Program-made: the position numbers and the translations under genes
The notes under the pieces: generated by a model
Databases searched by the model: none
What the model was told of the DNA's origin: nothing
Seen by the model: only the letters and a program-made list of their open reading frames with translations
NCBI RefSeq assembly: GCF_017161425.1
Contig: NZ_CP071057.1
Coordinates: forward strand, 868,001-932,000
Length of the DNA: 64,000 nt
DNA from: Marinicauda algicola
GTDB taxonomy: Bacteria > Pseudomonadota > Alphaproteobacteria > Caulobacterales > Maricaulaceae
Reading direction: 5' to 3'
In this document: positions 15,846 to 23,298 of the stretch, one piece after another
Position numbering within the stretch: the stretch's first letter is position 1
How the letters are laid out: each line of letters begins with the position of its first letter

Positions 15846-18800
15846 TCAAGCGTCGGATAGGTGTTCGTGCCGGGCCTCGATCAGGGAGTGATGCCCCTCC
15901 GGTTTTGGCGCAAACCAGCGATGCAGGGCGGGCACCACCAGGAGCGTCAGCACGGTGGATGAGATGAGACCGCCGGTGACCACCGTCGCCAGTGGCCGCT
16001 GGACCTCTGCACCGACGCCCGTTGCAAAGAGCAATGGGGCAAGCCCCAAAGCCGTCGTCAGCGCGGTCATCAGGACGGGAAGGGCCCGAAGGCCTGCTGC
16101 CTCGATGGCAAGCTCATCGCGGCCCCGTCCGGCTCTTGCGAAGTCATCCATGAAGCTGACCAGCACCATGCCGTTGCCGAGCGCGATTCCGAACAGGGCG
16201 ATGAAGCCCACCGTCGCGGGTACCGAAACCGGCAGGCCCGCGACCCAGAGCGCGAGCGCCCCGCCTGTCAGCGCCAGCGGAATGTTCAGAAGGATCAGAA
16301 CCGCTGACATCAGGCGCCCAAACGTGAGGAGCAGGATGAGGAAGACGATGCCGAGCGTGATCGGGATGACCACGGCGAAGCGGGCATTGGCCTGCTGCTG
16401 CAGTTCATACTGCCCGCCCCATTCGACCCGGTATCCGGGTGGCAGGTCGAGCCCTGCCTCCACCGCAGCCTGTGCATCGGCGACATAGCTGCCAATGTCA
16501 CGATCGCGAACATTGAGCTGCACGGTGATGAACCGCTCGCCATTCTCGCGCGTGATCTGCCGGGGACCGACGACTTGGCTGATCTCCGCGACGCTTTCCA
16601 GCGGAATGCGCGCACCACTTGAGGATTCAAGGATGATGCGTCCGATGGCGGCGGGCGTGTTGCGATCGGCCTCATCGAAGCGCACGACGACCGGGAATTG
16701 CCGCACGCCCTCGAAGACCACACCGGCCTCTGCCCCGCCGACGCCAGAGCGCAGCGCGTCCAGTGCCTCTTCGACGCTGAGCCCATATCGCCCCAGCGCC
16801 GCACGGTCGAGCGAGACGACGAGTTGCGGCGCGCCGGTAATCTGGTCGGCCTGGACGTCGCTCGCGCCGGGCACCTCCTGAAGGATGGATTGAAGCGCCT
16901 GTGAGCCTTCGAGCAGGACCTGCGTGTCCGGCCCGAATATCTTCACCGCGAGCTGCGCCTTCGTTCCGGTCAGGAGTTCATCGACCGACATGGCGATGGG
17001 CTGGCCGATATTGACGCGAATGCCCGGAAAGCTGGCGAGATTGTCTGATATCGCGTCGCGCAGATCTTCCGGACTGAGCCCCGCCCGCCATTCGCTGCGC
17101 GGTTTGAGCGCCACAAAGGCCTCGATACTGTTGACCGGATCGGCATGGGCGCCGACCTCGCCGCGCCCGATCCGGCTGACGATGGAGTCAATTTCGGGGA
17201 AGGTGTCGAGGAGTCGCCTTTCGACGCGGGTCGCTGTCGCGCTGGCTTCTGTCAGTGAGATTGATGGGGCCATGGTGACCCGCAGGAGAATATCGCCTTC
17301 CTCAAGGGCAGGCGTGAACTCCGAGCCGAGCCGTGTCGCGGCAAACCCGCCAGCGACCAGAAGCAGCGTGGCAAGGGCGAGGGCTGCGCTCCGCCTGTGA
17401 ACGAAGAAGGCTGCCAGCGGGCGCACCATCCGCGTGATCCGGCTTTCCTTAACTGTATCGCCGTTTGAGCGCGGCGGCCTCATCAGGCCGAGCGCCAAGG
17501 CAGGCGCAATAAGCATGGCATAAATCAGCGATCCGGTCATGGCGAGCGCGGCGGAGGCTGCCAGCGGGCGGAATATCTTGCCTTCGGTCCCCTGCAACGA
17601 GAAGAGCGGCAGGAACACGATGATGACGACGGCGACCGCGGCCACCAGTGGCGCAATCACTTCGGCGCTGGAGCGGGCGACGGTCGTGCGATTATCCTCG
17701 CCTGCGCCGCGTTCACGAAACCCGCGCGCGACATTCTCGGCGATCACGATGGCCCCGTCGACCATCATGCCGATGGCGATGGCGACGCCGCCAAGCGTCA
17801 TCAGATTTGCCCCGATGCCGAGCGCATTCATGGCGATGAAGGCAAACCCGACGGAGAACGGGATCGACATCACCACGACGAGGCTCGGACGCCAGCCGCC
17901 AAGGAACAGGAACACGACGATGGCCACCAGCAGGCCGCCCTGCCAGAGCGCCGTCGTGACCGTTGCCGCAGCTTTCTCCACCAGCGTGCCCTGATCGTAA
18001 TAGGGGATCACGCGCACGCCATCGGGTAATGAGGCGTTGATCTCTTCGAAGCGGGCCTTGGCGTTGGCGATCACGTCTGAGGTATTGCTGCCATAGAGTT
18101 TGAGCACCAGCCCGGCGACAGTTTCGCCTTCGCCATTGGCGGTCGCCATGCCCTGACGGACCGCCCCGCCGATCACGACCTGGCCGAGATCGCCGACTCG
18201 GATCGTGCGCCCGTCAACGGTCTTGACCGGGGTTTCCTCAAGATCCGCGATTGTTGTCGCAAGCCCGACGCCGCGCACGGTGTATTGCTCGGCGCCGATC
18301 TCGATATACTGCGCGCCGGCTGTGCGGTTGGCGCTTTCGAGGGCGGCGATCACGTCGCTGACCTGAAGGTCCTGCGCCAGCAGGGCGTCAGGATCGAGCT
18401 GCACCTGGTATTGCTTCTCAAATCCTCCAAGTGCGAGCACTTCGGTGACGCCTTCGACCGACTGGAGCGGATATTTGATCATCCAGTCGGCGATCTCGCG
18501 CAGTTCGATCAGCGAGCGCGTGCCCGTTTCATCGACGAGGCGGAAATACATGATGATGCCAAGGCCGGTGGAGATGGGGCCCATTTTCGGCGTGCCGAAT
18601 CCTGCCGGGATGGCGTCGGCGGCCTCGCCGAGGCGTTCGCCGACCACCTGACGGGCGAAATAGACGTCCGTGCCGTCCTCGAAATAGATATTGACCACGG
18701 AGAGCCCGAAATTGGAGGTGGAGCGCATCTCCCTGACCTTTGGCAGGCCGGACATGGCGGTCTCGATCGGGAAGGTGACATAACGCTCAACCTCTTCGGG

Positions 18801-18968
18801 CGAGAGGCCTTCGGTCTCGGTGAAGACCTGAACGAGCGCGGGGGACGGATCGGGGAAGGCATCGACCGGAAGGCTGCGGAAGGCAAACAGGCCACCGAGC
18901 GTCATGGCGATGACGGCAATCGCCGCCAGCAGGCGTCCACCTGCAATTCTGTGCATGAAATTGAGCAT
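15846..18968 (-). CDS. czcA: CzcA-type heavy-metal RND efflux pump
   Basis: This inner-membrane proton/metal antiporter of the HME-RND family has 1,040 residues from the ATG at 18968 (AAGGAT upstream, 13 bp after czcB). It shows twelve membrane segments, the start MLNFMHRIAGGRL and two large periplasmic loops. The TM4 signature reads AIGMMVDGAIVIAEN: the second Asp (D404) and Glu (E411) of the CzcA proton-relay motif are kept, but the first Asp is Ala (A398), as in CusA-like pumps. Zn/Co/Cd specificity is therefore likely from the operon but not proven. With CzcB and CzcC it forms a trans-envelope exporter. Confidence 0.9.
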   Translation of the reverse strand: MLNFMHRIAGGRLLAAIAVIAMTLGGLFAFRSLPVDAFPDPSPALVQVFTETEGLSPEEVERYVTFPIETAMSGLPKVREMRSTSNFGLSVVNIYFEDGTDVYFARQVVGERLGEAADAIPAGFGTPKMGPISTGLGIIMYFRLVDETGTRSLIELREIADWMIKYPLQSVEGVTEVLALGGFEKQYQVQLDPDALLAQDLQVSDVIAALESANRTAGAQYIEIGAEQYTVRGVGLATTIADLEETPVKTVDGRTIRVGDLGQVVIGGAVRQGMATANGEGETVAGLVLKLYGSNTSDVIANAKARFEEINASLPDGVRVIPYYDQGTLVEKAAATVTTALWQGGLLVAIVVFLFLGGWRPSLVVVMSIPFSVGFAFIAMNALGIGANLMTLGGVAIAIGMMVDGAIVIAENVARGFRERGAGEDNRTTVARSSAEVIAPLVAAVAVVIIVFLPLFSLQGTEGKIFRPLAASAALAMTGSLIYAMLIAPALALGLMRPPRSNGDTVKESRITRMVRPLAAFFVHRRSAALALATLLLVAGGFAATRLGSEFTPALEEGDILLRVTMAPSISLTEASATATRVERRLLDTFPEIDSIVSRIGRGEVGAHADPVNSIEAFVALKPRSEWRAGLSPEDLRDAISDNLASFPGIRVNIGQPIAMSVDELLTGTKAQLAVKIFGPDTQVLLEGSQALQSILQEVPGASDVQADQITGAPQLVVSLDRAALGRYGLSVEEALDALRSGVGGAEAGVVFEGVRQFPVVVRFDEADRNTPAAIGRIILESSSGARIPLESVAEISQVVGPRQITRENGERFITVQLNVRDRDIGSYVADAQAAVEAGLDLPPGYRVEWGGQYELQQQANARFAVVIPITLGIVFLILLLTFGRLMSAVLILLNIPLALTGGALALWVAGLPVSVPATVGFIALFGIALGNGMVLVSFMDDFARAGRGRDELAIEAAGLRALPVLMTALTTALGLAPLLFATGVGAEVQRPLATVVTGGLISSTVLTLLVVPALHRWFAPKPEGHHSLIEARHEHLSDA

Positions 18969-18981
18969 GATGATCGGATCC

Positions 18982-20226
18982 TTAGTGTGCGTGGCCGTCG
19001 CCGAACGCGTCTTTTTCAAGCTGCGCTTTCAGCGTGAAGGCGCCTTCGGAGACGAAACGGTCGCCCTCTGTCAGCCCTTGACGAATTTCAGTGAGCTCGC
19101 CCCGGGACGATCCCGTCTCGACGGGGCGCGGGGCAAAACCGCCTTCGACCGGCACGAAAACAGATGCGCGTCCCTCGACCTCGACGACGGCATCGGATGG
19201 CACGTGCAAAATGCGGCCCCCTTCGCCAATCGCGATTTCGGCGGTGACAAACTGGCCGGGCCTGAGACGGCTATCCGGATTGTCGATGATGACCCGCGCT
19301 GTACCGGTGCGGGTGGCCTCGTCAATGACCGGCAGGATGAGGGCGATCTCTCCGCGTGCGGCATCAGCGCCGTCACGGGTGCGCAGAATGACCAACTGAC
19401 CCGGCGCAATTTTGTCGGCATCGGCCTTGTAGATGGCGATATCCGCCCACAGCCTGGACTCGTCCACGATCACGAACAGCGCCTCGCCGCCGGCTTCCAC
19501 GCTCGATCCCAGCGACACGCTGCGCGAAATCACCGTTCCGGCGATCGGCGCGAGGATGGCTGCATTCGCGAGGGCGCCGTCGGGCGCATCAGAGAGGCTG
19601 TCGAGGACAGCGTCGCTGACCCCGACGGCATGGAGCTTGTTCTCCACCGCCTCACGGGCAACGCGCGCGCTCACAAGAGCGGCGCGGGCCGCATCGAGGT
19701 CTGCCTCCGAGGTGATCTTGTCGTCGAACAGGCGCTCCTCGCGCGCGAGATTGGACGCTGCGAGATTTTCAGCAGATTTGGCGGTCAGGAAGTCCGCCTT
19801 CAGTTCGGCGAGTTCCCGGCTCGACAGGAGTGCAAGGCGCTCGCCGCGCCGGACGATATCGCCTTCACCCTTGTCGAGGCGCGAGACGAGGCCGCTGACC
19901 GGGGCAGCGACCCGCGCCACGCGATCCGCATCGAAGCGAAGCTCCGCAGGCAGGGAGAGCGTTTCGGCGATGCGCCCCAGTTCAGCGGTCGCGATGACAA
20001 TGCCCGCTTCAGCGGCGCTCGCGGCATCCAGCCGAACGACATCACCTTCGTGCTCGCCGCCATGCGCGTCATGATCCTCATCTCCGTCTTCATGAGCATG
20101 GTCGCCATGATCGTCATGGGCTTCAGCGCCGCCAACCTGGCGCGTGGACGGCGTGTCAGTTGCACCGCATCCAGCGAGGGTGAGAACGAGCGCAAGCGCC
20201 AGCCCGGTCAGTTTTGTGTCGGTCAT
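18982..20226 (-). CDS. czcB: CzcB-type membrane-fusion protein of metal efflux pump
   Basis: This 414-residue periplasmic adaptor connects CzcA to CzcC. It has a lipoprotein signal with lipobox LAGC (Cys about 20) and a long His/Asp-rich stretch (about residues 35-62) likely to bind metal. Lipoyl/barrel-sandwich motifs follow (RVAAPVSGLVSRLDKGEGD and ILAPIAGTVISRSVSLG), then a coiled-coil hairpin between them. Its ATG overlaps the czcC stop by 4 bp, supporting one operon. Confidence 0.9.
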   Translation of the reverse strand: MTDTKLTGLALALVLTLAGCGATDTPSTRQVGGAEAHDDHGDHAHEDGDEDHDAHGGEHEGDVVRLDAASAAEAGIVIATAELGRIAETLSLPAELRFDADRVARVAAPVSGLVSRLDKGEGDIVRRGERLALLSSRELAELKADFLTAKSAENLAASNLAREERLFDDKITSEADLDAARAALVSARVAREAVENKLHAVGVSDAVLDSLSDAPDGALANAAILAPIAGTVISRSVSLGSSVEAGGEALFVIVDESRLWADIAIYKADADKIAPGQLVILRTRDGADAARGEIALILPVIDEATRTGTARVIIDNPDSRLRPGQFVTAEIAIGEGGRILHVPSDAVVEVEGRASVFVPVEGGFAPRPVETGSSRGELTEIRQGLTEGDRFVSEGAFTLKAQLEKDAFGDGHAH

Positions 20227-21521
20227 TGGGTGTCTCCGTCGAATGGGGCCGCGCCGATCAGGCTGCGGAGGATGAGGTCTGCGACGCGCGCATCCCGGCG
20301 CGCGGCGATGACGGCGCGCCGGGTCTCGATGAGCACCGCGCGGGCCTGAAGTGTGGTGGTGAGGTCGAACCGGCCGATGGCGTAGCCCTGAAGGGCGGCG
20401 GCATAGGCGGCCTCCGCTTCCGGAAGCGCCTCGTCGGTGAGGATCGATAGTCTCGAATTTGACGCCCGGACGCTGGCGGTCGCGGCGAGCTGTTCGGCGC
20501 GCAGGCGCGCATCGACCGCACGTGCTGACACCGCTGCGGCCTCGCCGCGAAGACTGGTGGCGCGGGCGGCGTCGCCTCCGCGATCGAAGATGGGCAAGGG
20601 TACGCTGATACCGGCGACAAAGGCGCTGTCGCCCGTCTCCTCAAAGCGCCGAAAGCCGCCCGAGAGCGTGACATCCGGTATCGCTTCTGCGCGGGCGCGG
20701 GCCAGCTCGGCTTCGCGCGCGCGCACCGCCGCCTCGGCAGCGGCAAGGCGTGGGTGGCTGCCGGGTTCGCCTGCTGCCAGCGATGGCGCGATCTCAAACG
20801 CGGTCGGCAGACCGAAGACGGGTTCTGCCGCCCCCCACAGGCTGGCGAGCGCATAGGCGCGCGTCTCGACCTCGCCTGCGGCAAAGGCTGCCTCAGCGCG
20901 CAGGCTGGCGGCATCGGCCTGGGCGCGGGAGAGTTCCGGCGGCGCTGCAGCGCCCGCATCGACCCGCTTTGCGACTGTCTCAGCGAGTTCGGTCGCAAGC
21001 TCTGCGGCCTCGGTAGCCAGCGCCGCCGTCTCAATGGCGGCGACGAGATCGGCATAGGCAAGTGCGGCCTCGCGTTCAGCTTCGCGCAGGATGACGCTGC
21101 ATTCAGCCGTGCCAAGCGCCGCGCGGGCGCGGGCGGCGCGTTCGGAAAGGACCCGCTTATTGCCAAGGCGGAAGGTCTGCTCGACAGCGAAGGTCGATTC
21201 GGTGCGGTCGAAGCCGGACAGCGCGCCATTTCCGGAGAAATTCTCAAGCTCGACACTGACGGACGGGTTGAGACGACGCCCGGCCTGATCGGCCTCTGCG
21301 CTGAGCGCGCGGGCTTCAAGACCGGCGGCGCGGATATCCGGCGAGGCGCGCCGGATTTCGGTGATCACGGCGTCAAGACTTGCCGGTATCTCGGGCGAAA
21401 GGGCGCCGGGTTCGGTTGAACCACCCGGCGTGCAGGGGCTTGCAGACGCGCTGCCTGCCGCAAGGAGTGCGGCCAGGGCAAGCGCCGGGACGGCGAGTGC
21501 GCCCCGAAACAGAAATGACAT
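20223..21521 (-). CDS. czcC: CzcC-type outer-membrane efflux protein
   Basis: This 432-residue TolC-family outer-membrane factor has an N-terminal signal peptide (about residues 1-27, ending SASA-S) and two repeated OEP domains rich in Ala/Arg heptads (for example RLNPSVSVELENFSGNGALS and the second-half VTLSGGFRRFEETGDSAFV). It completes the czcCBA tripartite pump. It is the first pump gene, 81 bp after the small His/Cys-rich gene, and overlaps czcB. Confidence 0.88.
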   Translation of the reverse strand: MSFLFRGALAVPALALAALLAAGSASASPCTPGGSTEPGALSPEIPASLDAVITEIRRASPDIRAAGLEARALSAEADQAGRRLNPSVSVELENFSGNGALSGFDRTESTFAVEQTFRLGNKRVLSERAARARAALGTAECSVILREAEREAALAYADLVAAIETAALATEAAELATELAETVAKRVDAGAAAPPELSRAQADAASLRAEAAFAAGEVETRAYALASLWGAAEPVFGLPTAFEIAPSLAAGEPGSHPRLAAAEAAVRAREAELARARAEAIPDVTLSGGFRRFEETGDSAFVAGISVPLPIFDRGGDAARATSLRGEAAAVSARAVDARLRAEQLAATASVRASNSRLSILTDEALPEAEAAYAAALQGYAIGRFDLTTTLQARAVLIETRRAVIAARRDARVADLILRSLIGAAPFDGDTQ

Positions 21522-21602
21522 TAGGGGAGTGTCCTCGTGCTGATATCTCGAAACGCATGCCGGAGGCTATAAGAGCGGCCCGGCATGATGGCGGTTGAGA
21601 TT

Positions 21603-21947
21603 TCAGGCGCGGGGAGGACGGAGCATTTCGTAAGGCGGCGCGTCGAGCATCGCGGCGTCCGGCAGGAATCGGTACCGGCAGGTCGCCGGAGTGAGCGTAA
21701 ATGGCTCGGCTTCGCCCGAACGCCAGACATGGTGATGGCAACTGCCGCAATGGTGGGCTCTGTGATCGTGCGCAGGTCCCTGCTGGTCATCCGCCGGCGG
21801 GGCCGCTTCTCTCTGATGATCTGTCAGGCAGACTTCAGTCGGTTCAGATGCATGTGCCGTCTCCGCCAGCGGCGCAGCGATGAAGGCCAGCGCCAGAAGC
21901 GCAGCCAGCATCAAACGCAGTGAGGAAAAGACAGATCCGAAACTCAT
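21603..21947 (-). CDS. Small periplasmic His/Cys-rich protein upstream of czcCBA (CzcI-like)
   Basis: This 114-residue protein has a signal peptide (hydrophobic residues about 10-30, cleavage near AHA-S) and a metal-binding centre with DHRAHHCGSCHHHVW (about residues 61-75). Position and features match the small czcI/cnr-type accessory proteins that accompany HME-RND operons and are thought to sense or buffer metal. The sequence is not close enough for me to name it czcI. It is the first gene downstream of the MerR-type promoter at 22007-22037. Confidence 0.65.
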   Translation of the reverse strand: MSFGSVFSSLRLMLAALLALAFIAAPLAETAHASEPTEVCLTDHQREAAPPADDQQGPAHDHRAHHCGSCHHHVWRSGEAEPFTLTPATCRYRFLPDAAMLDAPPYEMLRPPRA

Positions 21948-22006
21948 GCTTGACCCTTAACAGAAAATGATTGCCAAAACATGAGGCAAATTCGCGTTGA
22001 TCATTT

Positions 22007-22037
22007 TGTCTAATACCTGCAGTCGCTGGAGGGTCAA
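22007..22037 (-). promoter_or_regulatory. MerR-type promoter for the czc operon
   Basis: Reading leftwards, -35 TTGACC (22032-22037) and -10 TAGACA (22007-22012) are separated by 19 bp, with the dyad CTCCAG-CGA-CTGCAG in the spacer. It is 60 bp upstream of the small His/Cys-rich gene and starts 17 bp after the stop of the regulator gene. Control by that MerR-like regulator is the simplest reading. Confidence 0.75.
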
Positions 22038-22053
22038 GCGCTTAACAGAAAAA

Positions 22054-22503
22054 TTACAGGGCAATGTCGCGGGGACCATGGTCGTCGCTCGCGCACTGAT
22101 CATGATCCGCCAGACTGGCCAGTACCGCGCAGGTCGCGACTGCGCCGCCTTCACAGGACCGAACCATGCGTTCAAGTTCGCCTTCAAGGGCGCGCAACCT
22201 TGCGATGCGCTCTCCGACATTGGCGAGTTGACGACGGGCAGCGGCGTCAATGGCGGCGCAATCGGCCTGAGGCGTCGTCTGCAGCGCAATCAGGTCACGG
22301 ATGCTGTCCACGGAAAAACCGAGATCGCGGGCGTGTCGGATGAAGGACAGGCGTTCGACTGCGTCGGGTCCGTAAAGTCGTTGGCCGCTTTCGCTGCGGT
22401 CGGGCGTGCCCATCAGCCCAATGGATTCGTAATACCGGATCGTCGTCACTTTTACCCCGGCCGCTTTGGAGATCCGGCCGATCGTCATCGGTTTGCCGCG
22501 CAT
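22054..22503 (-). CDS. MerR-family regulator (CadR/PbrR/ZntR group)
   Basis: This 149-residue regulator has a MerR winged helix (IGRISKAAGVKVTTIRYYES), a dimer coiled coil and cysteines C82, C117 and C125, the pattern of Cd/Pb/Zn-sensing members. An extra Cys/His/Asp tail (DHDQCASDDHG, 134-144) recalls the metal-binding tail of CadR. The start at 22503 has GAGGG upstream; an in-frame ATG at 22488 would match CadR numbering better. A MerR-type promoter lies on each side of it, serving the czc operon and the divergent methyltransferase-like gene. Confidence 0.88.
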   Translation of the reverse strand: MRGKPMTIGRISKAAGVKVTTIRYYESIGLMGTPDRSESGQRLYGPDAVERLSFIRHARDLGFSVDSIRDLIALQTTPQADCAAIDAAARRQLANVGERIARLRALEGELERMVRSCEGGAVATCAVLASLADHDQCASDDHGPRDIAL

Positions 22504-22515
22504 GAAAATTCCCTC

Positions 22516-22546
22516 TTGTCTCTACAGTCGCTGTAGACTGTAGGGC
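22516..22546 (+). promoter_or_regulatory. MerR-type promoter for the methyltransferase-like gene
   Basis: -35 TTGTCT (22516-22521), 19-bp spacer with the dyad CTACAG-TCG-CTGTAG, -10 TAGGGC (22541-22546). It begins 13 bp from the regulator's start codon, so it is also placed for autoregulation. Confidence 0.8.
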
Positions 22547-22581
22547 ATGCGTCTTGTCAAATTCTGAAGAAAGATCGCCGC

Positions 22582-23154
22582 ATGTCTGCCTTACCCAATG
22601 ACCCCGCCCAGTGGCTCGTCGCCGCAATGATCGCGAACGCCGTTCTGGCCCTGCCCATGGCTCTGCTTGTGCGGCGCGACTTTGTCCGCCTTGGCCGGGT
22701 GTCCTGGCCAATGGCGATCTGGACCGGTGCCGCCATGCACGGCCACGCCCTAGCGAGTTTTGCGCTCGCCTTTGTTGACCGTGGCGGGCTCTATACGCCC
22801 GGACCGTTGTCACTGACGGGGGGCACCGGCGTTTTCCTTCTGGGGGCTTTTGTCATCTATCTCGGTCGTCGCGCCTATGGCGATCAGGCCCGGGTCTATG
22901 GACTGAAGGAAGATGTGCTGATCGAACAGGGCATTTATCGCCGGTCGCGCAATCCCCAGTATCTCGGTTACGGGCTGATGTTTCTGGGCGCTGCGCTTGC
23001 GGGCGGATCAGGCCTTGCGCTGGTCTTCACGCTCGTCTTTGCGGGGCTTGTCCATCTCTATATCCGCTATGTGGAAGAGCCGCACCTGACCCGCATCTTC
23101 GGTGGGGCCTATACCGAGTATTGCCAGCGCGTAGGGCGATATTTTCGCGTGTAA
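22582..23154 (+). CDS. Isoprenylcysteine methyltransferase-like membrane protein
   Basis: This 190-residue integral membrane protein has five predicted helices and the C-terminal SAM-binding signature of the ICMT/PEMT superfamily: RRSRNPQYLGYGLMFLG (about 138-154) and YVEEPHLTRIFGGAYTEYCQ (about 163-182). In eukaryotes ICMT methylates prenylated proteins; bacterial members in metal operons have no defined substrate. It is divergent from the CadR-like gene and has its own 19-bp-spacer promoter, so metal induction is expected. Confidence 0.85.
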   Translation: MSALPNDPAQWLVAAMIANAVLALPMALLVRRDFVRLGRVSWPMAIWTGAAMHGHALASFALAFVDRGGLYTPGPLSLTGGTGVFLLGAFVIYLGRRAYGDQARVYGLKEDVLIEQGIYRRSRNPQYLGYGLMFLGAALAGGSGLALVFTLVFAGLVHLYIRYVEEPHLTRIFGGAYTEYCQRVGRYFRV

Positions 23155-23214
23155 TGCGACATGGCCTGCGAGGCGGACGCTCTGAATTGAGGAGACTGTC
23201 CTGCGCATTCTGAT

Positions 23215-23231
23215 GCCGCCATTTGCCGCCA
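23215..23231 (-). repeat. TGGCGGC iterons, site C (two units, inverted)
   Basis: Read on the minus strand, TGGCGGC-AAA-TGGCGGC followed by AT, with the same 10-bp period as sites A and B. It lies 68 bp before the traG start, in the short gap after the metal cargo, so it marks the third transfer-gene leader carrying this motif. Confidence 0.6.
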
Positions 23232-23298
23232 TTCACACTGGGCAGGGCGGTGCGTGTGCGGAACATTGGAGGGGTTTTCTGTTTGGGAGCCCTTGTCC

